Shown here one piece after another: positions 62,431 to 64,000 of a DNA stretch of 64,000 nucleotides (position 1 is the stretch's first letter; each line of letters begins with the position of its first letter). This stretch comes from CCMP332 sp040218795 (GTDB taxonomy: Bacteria > Bacteroidota > Bacteroidia > Cytophagales > CCMP332): assembly GCA_040218795.1 (NCBI GenBank), contig JAVJQT010000010.1:372001-436000 (forward strand). Reading direction: 5' to 3'. A program made the translations under genes and the position numbers. Below the pieces are notes generated by a model. It was given only the letters and a program-made list of their open reading frames with translations, did not search any database and was not told the origin of the DNA.

Positions 62431-62488
62431 TGCTTTTTAGTCTATAATCAGACTCCTAATTAAACAATAATTCCAATCTGTAAAACTT

Positions 62489-62517
62489 CAAATTTACTCT
62501 AAATATTACAGGTCAAA
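62489..62517 (-). promoter_or_regulatory. Putative promoter of the response regulator
   Basis: Minus strand TTTG (62517-62514), a 17-nt spacer (short) and TAAATTTG (62496-62489, perfect TAnnTTTG), 58 nt before the ATG. The upstream box lies in the 3' end of the aldehyde dehydrogenase gene. Confidence 0.42.
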
Positions 62518-64000
62518 TTTAATTCCCTGTGCGAGAGGCAAATCAGCTCCATAATTTATTGTGTTGGTCTGCCGTCTCATATAAGCTTTCCATGCATCAG
62601 AACCAGATTCTCTTCCTCCACCTGTTTCTTTTTCTCCTCCAAAGGCGCCACCTATTTCAGCACCTGAAGTACCGATGTTCACATTGGCAATGCCACAATC
62701 GGAGCCCATGTGTGATAAAAACAATTCGGCTTCTCTTAGATTTTGGGTCATTATTGCAGAGGACAAGCCCTGTACAACACCATTTTGAATGGAAAGGGCT
62801 TCATTGATCGTTTTGTATGGAATAATATAAAGTATAGGCGCAAAAGTCTCATTTTGGACTATTTCCCATTCATTTTTGACAATGGCGATGGCTGGCCTTA
62901 CATAACAACCCGATTCATAGCCTTCGCCAGAAAGCACTTCTCCTTCTACAAGAAATTCGCCTCCCTGTTTGCGTATTTCATCCAATGCATTCTGATATAT
63001 TTTAACCGCATCTTGATCAATCAATGGCCCAACATGATTATTTTCATCCAGTGGCGATCCGATTTTTAACTGGCCATAGGCATTTTTAAGTTTCGCACTG
63101 ATTTCTTCAAGAATGGATTCGTGTACGATCAAACGTCTTGTGCTGGTGCATCTTTGACCACAAGTTCCAACGGCTCCAAATACAGCTCCCACAATGGTCA
63201 TTTTCAGATCTGCATCGGGACTGACAATAATTGCATTGTTACCACCGAGTTCTAGCAATGATCTTCCGAGTCTTTCCGCAACAGCTTTTCCCACAATTTT
63301 TCCCATTCTAATGCTTCCGGTTGCCGAAACCAATGGCATTCTTTTGTCGGAGGTCATAAATTCACCAACATTATAGTCTCCTATCAAAATGTTTGAAAGG
63401 CCTTCGGGAAGGTCATTACTTTTAAATACTTCAGATACAATGTTCTGACAAGCTATGGCGCAGAGTGGAACCTTTTCTGAAGGTTTCCAGATGCAAACAT
63501 CGCCGCATACCCATGCCAGCATGGAATTCCAGGCCCAAACAGCCACCGGAAAATTAAACGCAGAAATGATCCCCACAACTCCGAGTGGATGGTATTGCTC
63601 ATACATTCTATGAGCAGAGCGTTCGGAATGCATGGTTAAACCGTAAAGTTGTCTTGAAAGCCCGACCGCAAAATCGCAGATATCAATCATTTCCTGAACT
63701 TCACCATAACCTTCCTGAAGTGACTTTCCCATTTCATAAGAAACGAGTTTCCCCAAAGGCTCTTTGTTTTTTCTTAATGCCTCTCCAATTTGTCGTACAA
63801 TTTCGCCTCTTTTAGGAGCAGGCACCAAGCGCCAGCTTTCAAATGCCCTTAAGGCTACTTCCATGACCTTGTCATAATCCTCCCGGGAAGCCATAGATGT
63901 TGAAGCAATGTGCTTGCCATCAACCGGTGAGTGTGAATCCAGTTTTTGGGTCTTTCCATTCCAGGATTTGATTCCCGTGGAAACACCATAATTATCTGAT
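62506..64000 (-). CDS. ALDH7-type aldehyde dehydrogenase (2-aminoadipate semialdehyde dehydrogenase-like), 5' end outside window
   Basis: The frame stays open from the stop at 62506 to the right edge, so the start lies beyond 64000; the in-frame ATG at 63894 is internal, since the residues before it (SDNYGVSTGIKSWNG; SHSPVDGKHIA) match the ALDH7 N-terminus. Catalytic residues are visible: glutamate in LLELGGNNA and nucleophile Cys in GTCGQRCTS. The C-terminus (GGGRESGSDAWK; ADLPLAQGIKF) is typical of ALDH7 (antiquitin/AmaB), which oxidizes 2-aminoadipate semialdehyde in lysine breakdown using NAD+. Other semialdehyde substrates are possible. Confidence 0.88.
   Translation of the reverse strand, partial: SDNYGVSTGIKSWNGKTQKLDSHSPVDGKHIASTSMASREDYDKVMEVALRAFESWRLVPAPKRGEIVRQIGEALRKNKEPLGKLVSYEMGKSLQEGYGEVQEMIDICDFAVGLSRQLYGLTMHSERSAHRMYEQYHPLGVVGIISAFNFPVAVWAWNSMLAWVCGDVCIWKPSEKVPLCAIACQNIVSEVFKSNDLPEGLSNILIGDYNVGEFMTSDKRMPLVSATGSIRMGKIVGKAVAERLGRSLLELGGNNAIIVSPDADLKMTIVGAVFGAVGTCGQRCTSTRRLIVHESILEEISAKLKNAYGQLKIGSPLDENNHVGPLIDQDAVKIYQNALDEIRKQGGEFLVEGEVLSGEGYESGCYVRPAIAIVKNEWEIVQNETFAPILYIIPYKTINEALSIQNGVVQGLSSAIMTQNLREAELFLSHMGSDCGIANVNIGTSGAEIGGAFGGEKETGGGRESGSDAWKAYMRRQTNTINYGADLPLAQGIKFDL

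Noticed and set aside
63892..63894. ATG at 63894 as start of the aldehyde dehydrogenase
   Set aside because: The frame continues open to the window edge with residues typical of the ALDH7 N-terminus.

Overview
The window is A+T-rich DNA from a member of the Bacteroidota, most likely a free-living marine or aquatic Cytophagales-type organism (inference). The evidence is a SusC/SusD starch locus, a type IX secretion (T9SS) C-terminal signal on an amylase, a FecI/FecR/STN-TonB receptor/DUF4249 unit, several promoters of the Bacteroidota form TTTG-N19-TAnnTTTG, and weak ribosome binding sites. A Na+-NQR operon, a K+-dependent membrane pyrophosphatase and a polysaccharide sulfotransferase fit a sodium-rich habitat. 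I see no phage, transposase, integrase or CRISPR array.

Layout. 1-11.6 kb (minus strand): a starch utilization locus in the order T9SS-secreted GH13 amylase, SusE-like starch-binding lipoprotein, SusC, SusD, SusA-like neopullulanase, and an esterase cut by the left edge. 11.6-15.6 kb (minus): TrkH/KtrB-type K+ channel, heptose-7-phosphate kinase RfaE1 and a class I aminotransferase. 15.7-18.1 kb (minus): dnaK, then an alkyltransferase-like protein that starts at the end of the dnaK terminator. 18.1-24 kb (minus): a DUF4249-like lipoprotein and nqrABCDE, with no nqrF. 24-33 kb: mainly housekeeping genes (ispH, cmk, sucD on plus, rny, zapA, a coiled-coil protein, pheT, a DUF1684 protein, radC, rpsT).

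33-47.4 kb (plus): a secreted zinc phospholipase C/S1-P1-like protein, then a tightly overlapping 13-gene surface-polysaccharide operon. It holds an AsnB-type amidotransferase, the Wzm/Wzt exporter, an FkbM methyltransferase, seven glycosyltransferases, a hexapeptide acyltransferase and a sulfotransferase. 47.4-49.9 kb (minus): a polytopic membrane protein and a TPR protein converge on the end of that operon. 50-53.5 kb (plus): membrane pyrophosphatase, hypoxanthine phosphoribosyltransferase and an NlpC/P60 lipoprotein.

53.5-54.1 kb is the most unusual stretch. Five tandem 62-bp units each carry the 5' part of a tRNA-Ala gene with its D-loop replaced by a palindrome. They run exactly in phase into one intact tRNA-Ala(GGC). 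54.3-60.3 kb (minus): ECF sigma factor, FecR, STN-TonB receptor, DUF4249 lipoprotein, a second FecR and a possible 46-codon ORF. 60.6-64 kb: a large helical protein of unknown function, a single-domain response regulator, and an ALDH7-type aldehyde dehydrogenase cut by the right edge.

A recurring theme is an intrinsic-terminator-like hairpin just before the start codon of a co-directional gene: dnaK to the alkyltransferase-like gene, hppA to hpt, rpsT to radC, and susE-like to susC. All functional calls come from reading the translated sequence; no database search was run.
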